Origin: Bog-473 sp963770645
Lineage (GTDB): Bacteria; Actinomycetota; Acidimicrobiia; Acidimicrobiales; RAAP-2
Assembly (NCBI GenBank): GCA_963770645.1
Contig: CAVYQL010000003.1
Span: 1,984,001-2,048,000, forward strand
DNA: 64,000 nucleotides
Reading direction: 5' to 3'
Positions 32,680-39,726 of the stretch are shown here, one piece after another. A program made the translations under genes and the position numbers. Each line of letters opens with the position of its first letter. The first letter of the stretch is position 1. The notes under the pieces were generated by a model. The model was not told where the DNA came from, searched no databases, and saw nothing but the letters and a program-made list of their open reading frames with translations.

Positions 32680-33704
32680 TCAGCTGCGCAGGGCGACGAG
32701 TTCCTCGGCGATCTGCACCACGTTGAGGGCGGCGCCCTTGCGCAGGTTGTCGCCCGAGACGAAGAGGGCGAGCGCGTTGGGCGCACCCTGGGCCCGCCGG
32801 ATGCGGCCGACGTAGGAGACATCGCGGCCGGCGGCCATCAGCGGTGTCGGGATCTCGGCCAGCTCGACACCCGGCGCCGTGTGGAGCACCTCGGTCGCGC
32901 GCTCGGGGCTGAGGGGACGGTCGAACTCGCACATGAGCGACGAGGAGTGGCCCGTGAAGACCGGGACGCGGACGCAGGTCGCGGTCAACGCGAGCTCGGG
33001 GATGCCGAGGATCTTGCGGGTCTCGTTGGTGTACTTCTGCTCCTCGTCGGTCTCGAGTGAGCCGTCGTCGACGATCTTGAACTGCAGCGGGATCACGTTG
33101 TGCGCGATGGGAACCGGGTACACCTCGCGCGGGGGAAGTCGACGGCGCCCCCGTCAAAGGTGAGGTCGGCCGCACGGTCGACCGTCTTGGCCAGCTGCTC
33201 GGCCAGCTCGCGCACCGCGTCGACGCCGCTGCCGGAGACGGCCTGGTACGTCGAGACGACGACGCGGCGCAGGCCCGCCTCGTCGTGCAGCGGCTTGAGG
33301 ACCGGGATCACCACCATGGTGGTGCAGTTCGGGTTGGCCACGATCCCCTTGGGGATGTTGCGCAGCGCCTCCGCGTTGGCCTCGGGGACGACGAGCGGGA
33401 CGTCGGGGTCGAGACGCCAGGCCGACGAGTTGTCGATGACCGTCGCACCGGCCGCGGCGAGACGCGGCGCCAGCTGGCGCGAGACCGCGGCGGGGGCCGA
33501 GCACAGCGCGAGGTCGATGCCCGACAGGTCCGCCGTCTCGGCGTCCTCCACCACGACTTCGCCGTCGGCCCACGGCAGCGTCGTGCCGGCCGAGCGCGCC
33601 GAGGCGAGATACCGCATGGACTCCACCGGGAACCGGCGCTCGGCCAGGATGGCGCGCAACACGACGCCCACCTGCCCTGTTGCTCCGACGATGGCGATCC
33701 GCAT
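32680..33704 (-). pseudogene. asd: Aspartate-semialdehyde dehydrogenase, frameshifted in this sequence
   Basis: NADPH-dependent step leading from aspartyl phosphate to lysine/diaminopimelate, threonine and methionine. The N-terminal half (MRIAIVGATGQVGVVLRAIL; catalytic Cys in VANPNCTTMVVIPVL) and the C-terminal half (YPVPIAHNVIPLQFKIVDDG; CVRVPVFTGHSSSLMCEF) are in different frames. They meet at a run of five G on the plus strand (33131-33135); one extra base restores V-D-F-P-P-R-E-V-Y-P-V-P. The gene is normally essential, so an error in a homopolymer is the simplest explanation. Starts at ATG 33704 with a TAGAAT -10 six bases upstream. Length about 341 residues when repaired, normal for the family. 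Confidence 0.88.
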
Positions 33705-33710
33705 CCCGCA

Positions 33711-33716
33711 ATTCTA
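33711..33716 (-). promoter_or_regulatory. Leaderless -10 (TAGAAT) of asd
   Basis: TAGAAT, 6 nt (tgcggg), then ATG at 33704. Confidence 0.5.
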
Positions 33717-33734
33717 CGAGACCGCCGCCGGGCC

Positions 33735-34334
33735 TCAGACCTCCAGGGGGCGGCGGCCCTCGAGGGCGCGCCCGAGGGTGAGCTCGTCGGCGTATTCGAG
33801 GTCGCCGCCGACGGGCAGCCCGCTGGCCAGACGAGAGACCGTGACCCCGTAGGGCCCCAGCTCCTTGGCCACCTGCATCGCGGTCGCCTCGCCCTCGATG
33901 GTCGGGTTGGTGCAGACGATCGCCTCGCGGATCGCGCCCTGTTTCACCCGGTCGAGCAGCTCACCGATGCGCAGCTGCTCGCGGCCGATGCCGTCGAGCG
34001 GGCTCAGCGCGCCGCCCAGCACGTGATAGCGGCCCTTGAAGCCGGTGCGCTCCACGGCGACGATGTCCCGAGGGTCCTCGACCACGCACAGCACCTCGGG
34101 GTCGCGCCTGTCGTCGTTGCAGACCGCGCACAACGCGCCGCCCTCGGCCACGTTGAAGCAGATCTCACACAGCGTCGTGCGCTCCTTCACCACCACGATG
34201 GCGTCGGCCAGCCGGAGGGCGTCCTCGCTCGGCACCTTCAAGATGTGGAAGGCGATGCGTTGGGCCGACTTGGGGCCGATGCCGGGGAGGCGGCCGAGCT
34301 CGTCGATGAGAGAGCGGAGGGGACCGGTGTACAT
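33735..34334 (-). CDS. recR: Recombination mediator RecR
   Basis: Works with RecO (and RecF) to load RecA on single-stranded DNA. 199 residues, normal length. Domains in order: helix-hairpin-helix (LPGIGPKSAQRIAFHIL, residues about 14-30), four-cysteine zinc finger (CEICFNVAEGGALCAVC, about 56-72), Toprim domain with VLCVVEDPRDIVAVERTG and the LGGALSPLDGIG loop, and the C-terminal Walker B-like TNPTIEGEATA. The ATG at 34334 immediately follows the dnaX stop (TAGATG). In most bacteria ybaB lies between dnaX and recR; here it is absent from this spot. Confidence 0.97.
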   Translation of the reverse strand: MYTGPLRSLIDELGRLPGIGPKSAQRIAFHILKVPSEDALRLADAIVVVKERTTLCEICFNVAEGGALCAVCNDDRRDPEVLCVVEDPRDIVAVERTGFKGRYHVLGGALSPLDGIGREQLRIGELLDRVKQGAIREAIVCTNPTIEGEATAMQVAKELGPYGVTVSRLASGLPVGGDLEYADELTLGRALEGRRPLEV

Positions 34335-36248
34335 CTAGCCGAGGACCTCGCTCGCACCCGGGAAGGCCTCCAAGAGGCGCGCTTCGGCCTCGGAGGCCTG
34401 ATCGGTGTCGCCCGCGACTCCCTCGAACTCGGCGGGGTCGACCTCGTCGAAGTCGTCGGGCGCAGGCCCCTCCGACGGCGCGGGCGCCTGTGCCGTGGCG
34501 CTGCGGCGGCCCCCGCGTCCCGACGCGCCCACGGCCGCGACGCCGGCCGGCTCCGGGGCGCGCCCGGGCGGCGCCGTGCTCTCGTCGATGTCGAGCACGA
34601 GCGTGACCGGCGTGCCGAAGTGCTGGGTCAGCGCGGCCTCGACCAGCGGCAGCTGCTCGGCGCACTGGTCGCGGTGGGCCGCGTTGGGCAGCGCGAAGTG
34701 AGCACCTTGGTCGTCGACCGCCACGAAGTGGCCGCTGGCGAAGCGGGCCTTCGCCCGCGCCGGGAGCGACTGGAGGATGCCGTCGCCCCACGCCTCGGTC
34801 AGGCTGTCGCGGTCCACTGCTGTCGCGGCGCCCGCCCGAACCGGTGCCGCGGCGGGACCGGCGGGGAGCGCAGGCTCGTCTGCGGCGGGACCGGCGTCGG
34901 CCGCCGCGTCGGATTGGGGCGGCACCGGGGCGGCGGCCTCGGCCGCAGCCGCCTTGGAGCGCTTGATGGCACCGAGTGACGGCCTGGTCGCGACGGACCC
35001 GGCCTCAGTGGACGGCGGCTGCGCTGGTGCGGCGCGCCCGGCCGGCTCGACGCGTTCGGCGGGTTCTGGAACCGAACGGGCGGCCGGCGGCGCGCTCGAT
35101 GCAGGTGGGGCGGCTCCGGGCCGGGGGAAGGCGGGGGCGCCGGTCAGCGAGCGCTCCAACACGCTCACGCGTTCGGAGAGCGCCTCCATGCCCGAGTCGA
35201 GATCGGGTCGCACCGCGCGCACGGCCGCGATCTCGAGCACCACCTGCGCGTCGGGTGCCTCGCGCATGTCGACCAGCGCGTGGCCGAGGATCTCCATGCT
35301 GCGAACGACCCGGGGCAGCCCCATCGCCTCGGCGAGCGCGCGGAAGCGCTCGCGCGACTCCGCCGACACCGCGCACAGCTCGGGGGCGAGTGCGGCGAGG
35401 AAAACCTGGCGCAGGTCGTCGATGAGCTCGGTCGCCAGCTGCTGGGGGCCCCAGCCGCCGGCCAGCAGCGCGCTCAGCGCGACGAGGCTGGTGCTGACGT
35501 CGCCGTCGGCCAGCGCATCGAGCAGCTGGGCCAGTTCGGGGCGGGCTGCGTCGGCCGAGCCCGACGCCACCACCTGGTCCAGGGCGGACAGGGCGTCGCG
35601 GGCCGAGCCGCGACCACGGCGCACCGCCACCTCCAGCGCCCCAGCGTCGAGGTGGAGGCCCGCCTCGGCGTTGACCGACTCGAGGAGGCCGTGCAGGGTC
35701 TCGGACCCGAGGAGGCGGAACTCGAGGTGTTGGGTGCGGCTGCGGATGGTCGGCGGCACCTTCTGGGGGTCGGTCGTGGCCAGCACGAAGACGACGTGGC
35801 TCGGTGGCTCTTCGAGCGTCTTGAGCAGCGCGTTGGCCGCCGCCGTCGAGAGCATGTGGACCTCGTCGACGATGTAGACCTTCCAACGCCCCGGCGTCCC
35901 GAGACCGGCGTGGACGACCAGGTCGCGCATGGCGTCGACGCCGTTGTTGGAGGCCGCATCGAGCTCGTGGACGTTGAGCGAGTTGCCCTGGGTGATCTCG
36001 ACGCACGAGGTGCATACGCCGCAGGGCTCACCGTCGACCGGCGCCTCGCAGTTGAGCGCCTTGGCCAAGATGCGCGCCGACGACGTCTTGCCGGTGCCGC
36101 GCGGCCCGCTGAAGAGGTAGGCGTGCGACACGCGGTCGTCGCGCACCGCGCTGCGGAGCGCGCGCACCACGTGGTCCTGGCCGCGTATCTCGTCGAATCG
36201 CCCGGGCCGGAAACGGCGATAGAGCGAAACAAAGGGGGCGTCGGCCAT
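34335..36248 (-). CDS. dnaX: DNA polymerase III subunits gamma/tau
   Basis: Clamp-loader ATPase and replisome organiser, 637 residues. N-terminal AAA+ domain: YRRFRPGRFDEIRGQDHVV, Walker A SGPRGTGKTSSARILAKAL, the four-cysteine zinc module (NCEAPVDGEPCGVCTSC), Walker B VYIVDEVHMLS and sensor 1 VFVLATTDPQKVPPTIRSR. Domain III ends near residue 360; residues about 370-480 are an Ala/Pro-rich linker, followed by a tau-like C-terminal region. No slippery A-run is obvious, so a single product is likely. A TAGGCT -10 lies 8 nt before the ATG. The SRP RNA gene is just upstream, a linkage common in bacteria. Confidence 0.97.
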   Translation of the reverse strand: MADAPFVSLYRRFRPGRFDEIRGQDHVVRALRSAVRDDRVSHAYLFSGPRGTGKTSSARILAKALNCEAPVDGEPCGVCTSCVEITQGNSLNVHELDAASNNGVDAMRDLVVHAGLGTPGRWKVYIVDEVHMLSTAAANALLKTLEEPPSHVVFVLATTDPQKVPPTIRSRTQHLEFRLLGSETLHGLLESVNAEAGLHLDAGALEVAVRRGRGSARDALSALDQVVASGSADAARPELAQLLDALADGDVSTSLVALSALLAGGWGPQQLATELIDDLRQVFLAALAPELCAVSAESRERFRALAEAMGLPRVVRSMEILGHALVDMREAPDAQVVLEIAAVRAVRPDLDSGMEALSERVSVLERSLTGAPAFPRPGAAPPASSAPPAARSVPEPAERVEPAGRAAPAQPPSTEAGSVATRPSLGAIKRSKAAAAEAAAPVPPQSDAAADAGPAADEPALPAGPAAAPVRAGAATAVDRDSLTEAWGDGILQSLPARAKARFASGHFVAVDDQGAHFALPNAAHRDQCAEQLPLVEAALTQHFGTPVTLVLDIDESTAPPGRAPEPAGVAAVGASGRGGRRSATAQAPAPSEGPAPDDFDEVDPAEFEGVAGDTDQASEAEARLLEAFPGASEVLG

Positions 36249-36256
36249 GTCGGTCG

Positions 36257-36262
36257 AGCCTA
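36257..36262 (-). promoter_or_regulatory. Possible -10 (TAGGCT) of dnaX
   Basis: TAGGCT, 8 nt, then ATG at 36248; spacing slightly longer than for the other leaderless candidates. Confidence 0.35.
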
Positions 36263-36296
36263 CCCATGCGCGCCGACAGCACGACCAGGCTCGCCC

Positions 36297-36422
36297 GGTG
36301 CTCGGTGCGGCAGCCAGGTTGACTACGGCACCCGACCAGACCCGCTGAGAGCTGCTGCCTTCCGGCCCTGACTCGATTCACGAGCGGCCGTTGCGTAGGA
36401 CCCGGCCACCGCACCCAACACC
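36297..36422 (-). ncRNA. ffs: Signal recognition particle RNA (4.5S, small type)
   Basis: RNA scaffold of the signal recognition particle, binding Ffh. The minus strand carries the universal helix-8 text GTCAGGGCCGGAAGGCAGCAGC, with the symmetric and asymmetric loops around the GGAA tetraloop. The ends (ggtgttgggtgcgg and ccgcaccgagcacc) pair to close one long hairpin. About 126 nt is inferred from that pairing; exact ends may differ by a few bases. It lies just upstream of dnaX. A TAGCCT at 36440-36445 could be its -10. Confidence 0.92.
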
Positions 36423-36466
36423 GGGCGACGAGGAAACCCAGGCTAGTGGCCCGGGAGAGATGGACT

Positions 36467-36536
36467 GGGTCGACGCGGACCGGGTCGACGCGGACCACCT
36501 CGACGCGGACCGGGTCGAGGTGGACAGGGTCGAGAG
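36467..36536. repeat. 15-bp tandem repeat between usp and ffs
   Basis: Units gggtcgacgcggacc (36467), gggtcgacgcggacc (36482), acctcgacgcggacc (36497), gggtcgaggtggaca (36512) and a partial fifth, ending 5 bp from the UspA stop. Each unit can form a small ggtc/gacc hairpin. Confidence 0.85.
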
Positions 36537-36540
36537 GTCT

Positions 36541-36954
36541 TCAGACGACGAGGACGGGGCAGGGCGCGGCGTCCATGACCGATTTGGGCACCTCGCCCAG
36601 CTGGCGGTGGCCGTGCGCGCTCGACGACCCGACGATGACGAGGTCGGCCTGCGCCTCGGTGGCGACCCGGACGATGGCCTCGCCGGCGCCGGCCAGCACC
36701 GGGTGTGTCTCCACCTTGACGTGGTCCTCGGCGGCCCGGGTGCGCAGCTGGCTGAGCAGCCAGTCGGTAGCGCCGGCGCCCGCCTCGGTGTAGCGGAACT
36801 CAGCGGGGAGGTAGGGCGCCGGCTCCTCCTTGCGGCCCAACGCCGTGACGATGTGCAGGGTGCCGCCGGAGGAGCGGACCACATCGAGGGCGCGCTCGAA
36901 GGCCCGGGCCGACCCTTCCGAATCGGTGGCGCCGACGACGACCGTCCTAAACAC
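36541..36954 (-). CDS. Universal stress protein, UspA family
   Basis: Single UspA domain, 137 residues. GTG at 36954 gives the family start VFRTVVVGATDSEGSARAFE with the strand-1 Asp; the nucleotide-binding strand is ADLVIVGSSSAHGHRQLGEV followed by PKSVMDAAPCPVLVV. The G-x2-G-x9-G-S/T ATP loop is only partly matched, so ATP binding is likely but not certain. It overlaps the preceding usp gene by 8 bp and is the second gene of a two-gene unit. UspA proteins help cells survive starvation, hypoxia or redox stress; the trigger here is unknown. Confidence 0.88.
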   Translation of the reverse strand: MFRTVVVGATDSEGSARAFERALDVVRSSGGTLHIVTALGRKEEPAPYLPAEFRYTEAGAGATDWLLSQLRTRAAEDHVKVETHPVLAGAGEAIVRVATEAQADLVIVGSSSAHGHRQLGEVPKSVMDAAPCPVLVV

Positions 36955-37555
36955 GCGCGTAACCCTCGACGTGTTCGGCCGGCCCGGTCCGAGCCGGCGC
37001 GCCCGCGGGCGCGTCTGCACCGGACGCCGCAGCGGTGTCGTCGGCCACCGGCGCCGTCGAGGGCGCGACGAGAACGGGGAGCGCGGTCGCGCTGGTCAGC
37101 TGGTCGCGCAGGCTGGGGATGAGGTGACGCCTCGCCATGCGGCGTCGGTCCATGCCGAGCACGATGACGTCGGCGCCGCAGCGTTCCGCCGCTGCCGTGA
37201 TCGCAGACGCCAGCCGCCGGGTGCGCGCACCCAGCGTCCACCCGTGCACCTCGACGCGACGCGCCCGTGTCGCGTCGGCGCCCGCCGGGCCGTGGTCGCC
37301 GGCCGCGTCGTGGTGCACCCGTGGCTGGTGCCGGTCGTGGTGTTCGGAGACTTCCATCGCACAGACGTCGGCGCCGAAGGTGACGGTCCAGTCGCGGCCG
37401 AGGGCGAAGGCGGCGCGGGCGGCGTCGGCGTGGGCGGCGGTCCCCGACCGGTCCGTGACGACCAGCGCGCGGTGCGAGTTGTGCGGAGCGGAGAGGTCGC
37501 CGGCCTCGCTCCTCGGTGTCCCCGGCCGCTGCGAGATGTTCGTCGAGTCCTTCAT
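36947..37555 (-). CDS. Diverged UspA-like protein with Asp/His insertion
   Basis: 202 residues, first gene of the usp pair; ATG at 37555 is supported by an AAAGGAGGG Shine-Dalgarno. UspA-like core: HRALVVTDRSGTAAHADAAR near the N-terminus and GADVIVLGMDRRRMARRHLI near residue 140, then DQLTSATALPVLVAPS. Between them a His/Asp/Arg-rich stretch (SEHHDRHQPRVHHDAAGDHG) replaces the usual helix. The first 20 residues and the last 35 (Ala/Gly/Thr/Pro) are low complexity. The normal ATP-loop glycines are missing, so it may be a non-ATP-binding partner of the next gene. The AT-rich promoter region upstream carries a 12-bp direct repeat. Confidence 0.72.
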   Translation of the reverse strand: MKDSTNISQRPGTPRSEAGDLSAPHNSHRALVVTDRSGTAAHADAARAAFALGRDWTVTFGADVCAMEVSEHHDRHQPRVHHDAAGDHGPAGADATRARRVEVHGWTLGARTRRLASAITAAAERCGADVIVLGMDRRRMARRHLIPSLRDQLTSATALPVLVAPSTAPVADDTAAASGADAPAGAPARTGPAEHVEGYARV

Positions 37556-37582
37556 GGCCCTCCTTTCGCCAAATTCCAGGTT

Positions 37583-37627
37583 ACACAAAGGTGAACTCAA
37601 AGCGACAATTGAGTAACACGAAGGTGA
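37583..37627 (-). promoter_or_regulatory. Direct-repeat operator candidate upstream of the usp pair
   Basis: acacaaaggtga (37583) and acacgaaggtga (37616), one mismatch, 33 bp apart, in an unusually AT-rich stretch. On the minus strand each contains (g)TTCACC/(g)TCACC followed 11 bp later by TGTAACC/TGTTACT, similar to the 11-bp direct units of actinobacterial PHO boxes. Confidence 0.4.
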
Positions 37628-37731
37628 CGGTTCTGCGCTGGGGCGGCGAGGCGCCGGCCCTGTCGGGAGTTTGGGGTCGGTCGGCAGAACCGCACCTGCC
37701 AGGGCCGTTAGCCTGACCAGGCTGCATTTCG

Positions 37732-37816
37732 GGAGGAGTGCGAGAGCGGCCGAATCGGCACGACTGGAAATCGTGTGTTGGGCAACCAACCGTGGGTTCA
37801 AATCCCACCTCCTCCG
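37732..37816 (+). tRNA. tRNA-Ser (GGA anticodon)
   Basis: 85-nt class II tRNA; acceptor GGAGGAG/CTCCTCC, anticodon loop CTGGAAA, long variable arm (tgttgggcaaccaac), T-loop GTTCAAATC. Acceptor and T-arm are identical to the second tRNA-Ser at 42101. Confidence 0.96.
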
Positions 37817-37864
37817 CACAGGGAGAAGGCTCAACTTTCCCCTGGTCCGGGCCGATATTTGAAC

Positions 37865-39655
37865 GTGAAGCCAACGCCCGGCCGGGGGGCCGACGAGCCC
37901 GGCTCCGGGCTCCGCCTCGATGTCCGCGCCTCGGCGCGCCCGGCCCGGGTCGGGCCGCTGCGCACGTTCGTGCGCCACCACGGTGCAATCCCCCTTCTCA
38001 TCGCGGTGGTGATCGCCGCGCTGATGACGGCGGGCGGTCCGTCGGCGCGCGTGTACGGCGTGGCGCGCAGCGCGGACACCGTCACCAACCCGGCCAACGC
38101 CGGCGGCCTCGATCTGGCCTCGCTCGAAGCCGCGGGCAAGGCGGTCCTGCTCGCTCCCGCTACGGCGCCGCCGGCACCCGCGCCGCCGAGCCTGGCGACC
38201 GCGCCACCGCTCAAGCCGCACGAGGTGTTCGGCTTCGCGCCCTACTGGACGCTGGCCCAAGCCGGCGGGTTCAACCTGGCGGGGATCTCGACGCTCGCCT
38301 ACTTCGCCGTCGGCGTGGACCCCGACGGGACGCTCAACGAGTCGGGCTCGGGGTGGACGGGGTACGAGAGCCAGGCGCTCGCCAACTTGGTGACGCAGGC
38401 GCACGCGGCGGGCGACCGCGTGGTGCTGACCGTCAACAACTTCGACCAGAGCCAGCTCGATGCGCTCACCTCTTCGCCGACCGCGGCCACCACGCTCGCC
38501 GGCGCCATCGTCGCCGCCGTCGAGGCCAAGAACCTCGACGGGGTGAACCTCGACCTCGAGGGCCAAGGCTCCGCCGACAACGCGGGTCTGACCCGTCTCG
38601 TCGAGACGGTCTCCTGGGTGATGCACACCGTCAACCCGCACTACCAGGTGACCATGGACACCTACTCGAGCTCGGCCTCGGGGACCAACGGCTGGTTCGA
38701 CATCCCGGCGCTGGCGGGCGCGGTCGATGCGTTCTTCGTCATGGAATACAACCCGAACCTGAGTGCGACGCAGGGCCCCTCCTCGCCGCTGACGAGCGGG
38801 ATGTTCTCCGACCAGACCGCGGTGGACGAGTACGACGCGGTGGTGCCGCCCTCCAAGGTGATCCTCGGTGTGCCGTTCTTCGGCATCGACTGGCCGACGA
38901 CCGACGGCACGTTGAACGCCACGGCGACAGGGCCGGCCAGCGACGTGTCGCTGGGCGACATCGACGCCAGCGGCCATCCCCAGTACTGGGACCCGGTGAC
39001 CGACTCGGGCTGGACCTCCTACCAGGTGGGCAACCAGTGGCACGAGACCTTCTTCGAGGACCCGACGTCGCTCTACGACACCGCGCAGCTGGCGCAGGCG
39101 AACGGCCTGGCCGGCGTCGGCATCTGGACGCTCGGCATGGACGGCAACGCGCCGGCGGACCTCGCGGCCCTGCTCGGGTTCGCGCCGGCCGTCAAGGACG
39201 GTCCCGCCGGTCCACCGGCGACGTCCACCTCGCCACCGGCGTCAGCGTCGCCGAGCTCGCCCACACCGTCCCCGACGAACTCGTCGGCTCCGACCGACCA
39301 GACCTCGACCTCGGTGCCGGCCAGCACGACGACCACGACGACACCGACGTCGAGCACGACCACATCGACGTCGAGCACGACGACGACGACGACGCTGCCC
39401 CCGGCCTCCAGCGGGCAGTGGAAGGGGTCCACGGTCACGCTCACCAAGGTGACCGGCACGCCGCCTGCGGTGAGCGGGTCGAGCCCGGTGGGACAGCTGA
39501 CCGGCTTCCAGACTCAGGACCCCACCGTGAGCTGTTTGACGCACGAGCCGGACTTGAACGTCTGGGCGGTGAGCGGGACCACCGACCAGTACCTCGTTGT
39601 GGCCGCCCTCCCGGCCGACTGTACGACCGCCGATTTCGAGTTCACCGCGACGTGA
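37865..39655 (+). CDS. Secreted/anchored GH18 family glycosidase with Thr-rich linker
   Basis: 596 residues from GTG 37865; the longer frame upstream runs through the tRNA. A membrane segment (IPLLIAVVIAALMTAGG, residues about 40-57) exports the rest. Residues about 118-430 are a GH18 barrel (FGFAPYWTLAQAGGFNLAGI; YQVTMDTYS; FFVMEYN; ILGVPFFGIDW). The catalytic motif is LDGVNLDLEG: the Glu acid and the adjacent Asp are kept, but the second Asp of DxxDxDxE is Asn, as in several YaaH-like GH18 proteins. Then comes a Ser/Thr/Pro linker of about 70 residues with poly-Thr and a small C-terminal domain with two cysteines. Likely targets are peptidoglycan or chitin-like polymers. The short repeat array begins at its stop codon. 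Confidence 0.85.
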   Translation: MKPTPGRGADEPGSGLRLDVRASARPARVGPLRTFVRHHGAIPLLIAVVIAALMTAGGPSARVYGVARSADTVTNPANAGGLDLASLEAAGKAVLLAPATAPPAPAPPSLATAPPLKPHEVFGFAPYWTLAQAGGFNLAGISTLAYFAVGVDPDGTLNESGSGWTGYESQALANLVTQAHAAGDRVVLTVNNFDQSQLDALTSSPTAATTLAGAIVAAVEAKNLDGVNLDLEGQGSADNAGLTRLVETVSWVMHTVNPHYQVTMDTYSSSASGTNGWFDIPALAGAVDAFFVMEYNPNLSATQGPSSPLTSGMFSDQTAVDEYDAVVPPSKVILGVPFFGIDWPTTDGTLNATATGPASDVSLGDIDASGHPQYWDPVTDSGWTSYQVGNQWHETFFEDPTSLYDTAQLAQANGLAGVGIWTLGMDGNAPADLAALLGFAPAVKDGPAGPPATSTSPPASASPSSPTPSPTNSSAPTDQTSTSVPASTTTTTTPTSSTTTSTSSTTTTTTLPPASSGQWKGSTVTLTKVTGTPPAVSGSSPVGQLTGFQTQDPTVSCLTHEPDLNVWAVSGTTDQYLVVAALPADCTTADFEFTAT

Positions 39656-39721
39656 AATGACCACTCGTGAAATGACGACACCGTGAACTGACCATCGTGA
39701 AGTGACGACACCGTGAGGGGG
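39651..39721. repeat. cgtgaartgac direct repeats between GH18 and the acidic protein gene
   Basis: Five direct copies at 39651, 39666, 39682, 39696 and 39712 (14-16 bp apart): cgtgaaatgaccact, cgtgaaatgacgacac, cgtgaactgaccat, cgtgaagtgacgacac, cgtgag. Copies 1-2 and 3-4 form a duplicated 30-bp pair. The first contains the GH18 stop; the array fills the whole gap to the next ribosome-binding site. Confidence 0.85.
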
Positions 39722-39726
39722 CAGCC

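Noticed and set aside
34335..36248. Ribosomal frameshift making separate gamma and tau
   Set aside because: No A6/A7 slippery run is present in the GC-rich linker.
37738..39660. Plus-strand frame beginning inside tRNA-Ser
   Set aside because: Out of frame with the GH18 domain, which is complete in the neighbouring frame.
39651..39721. CRISPR array
   Set aside because: Units are 14-16 bp with no spacers and no cas genes nearby; the same holds for the other tandem arrays.
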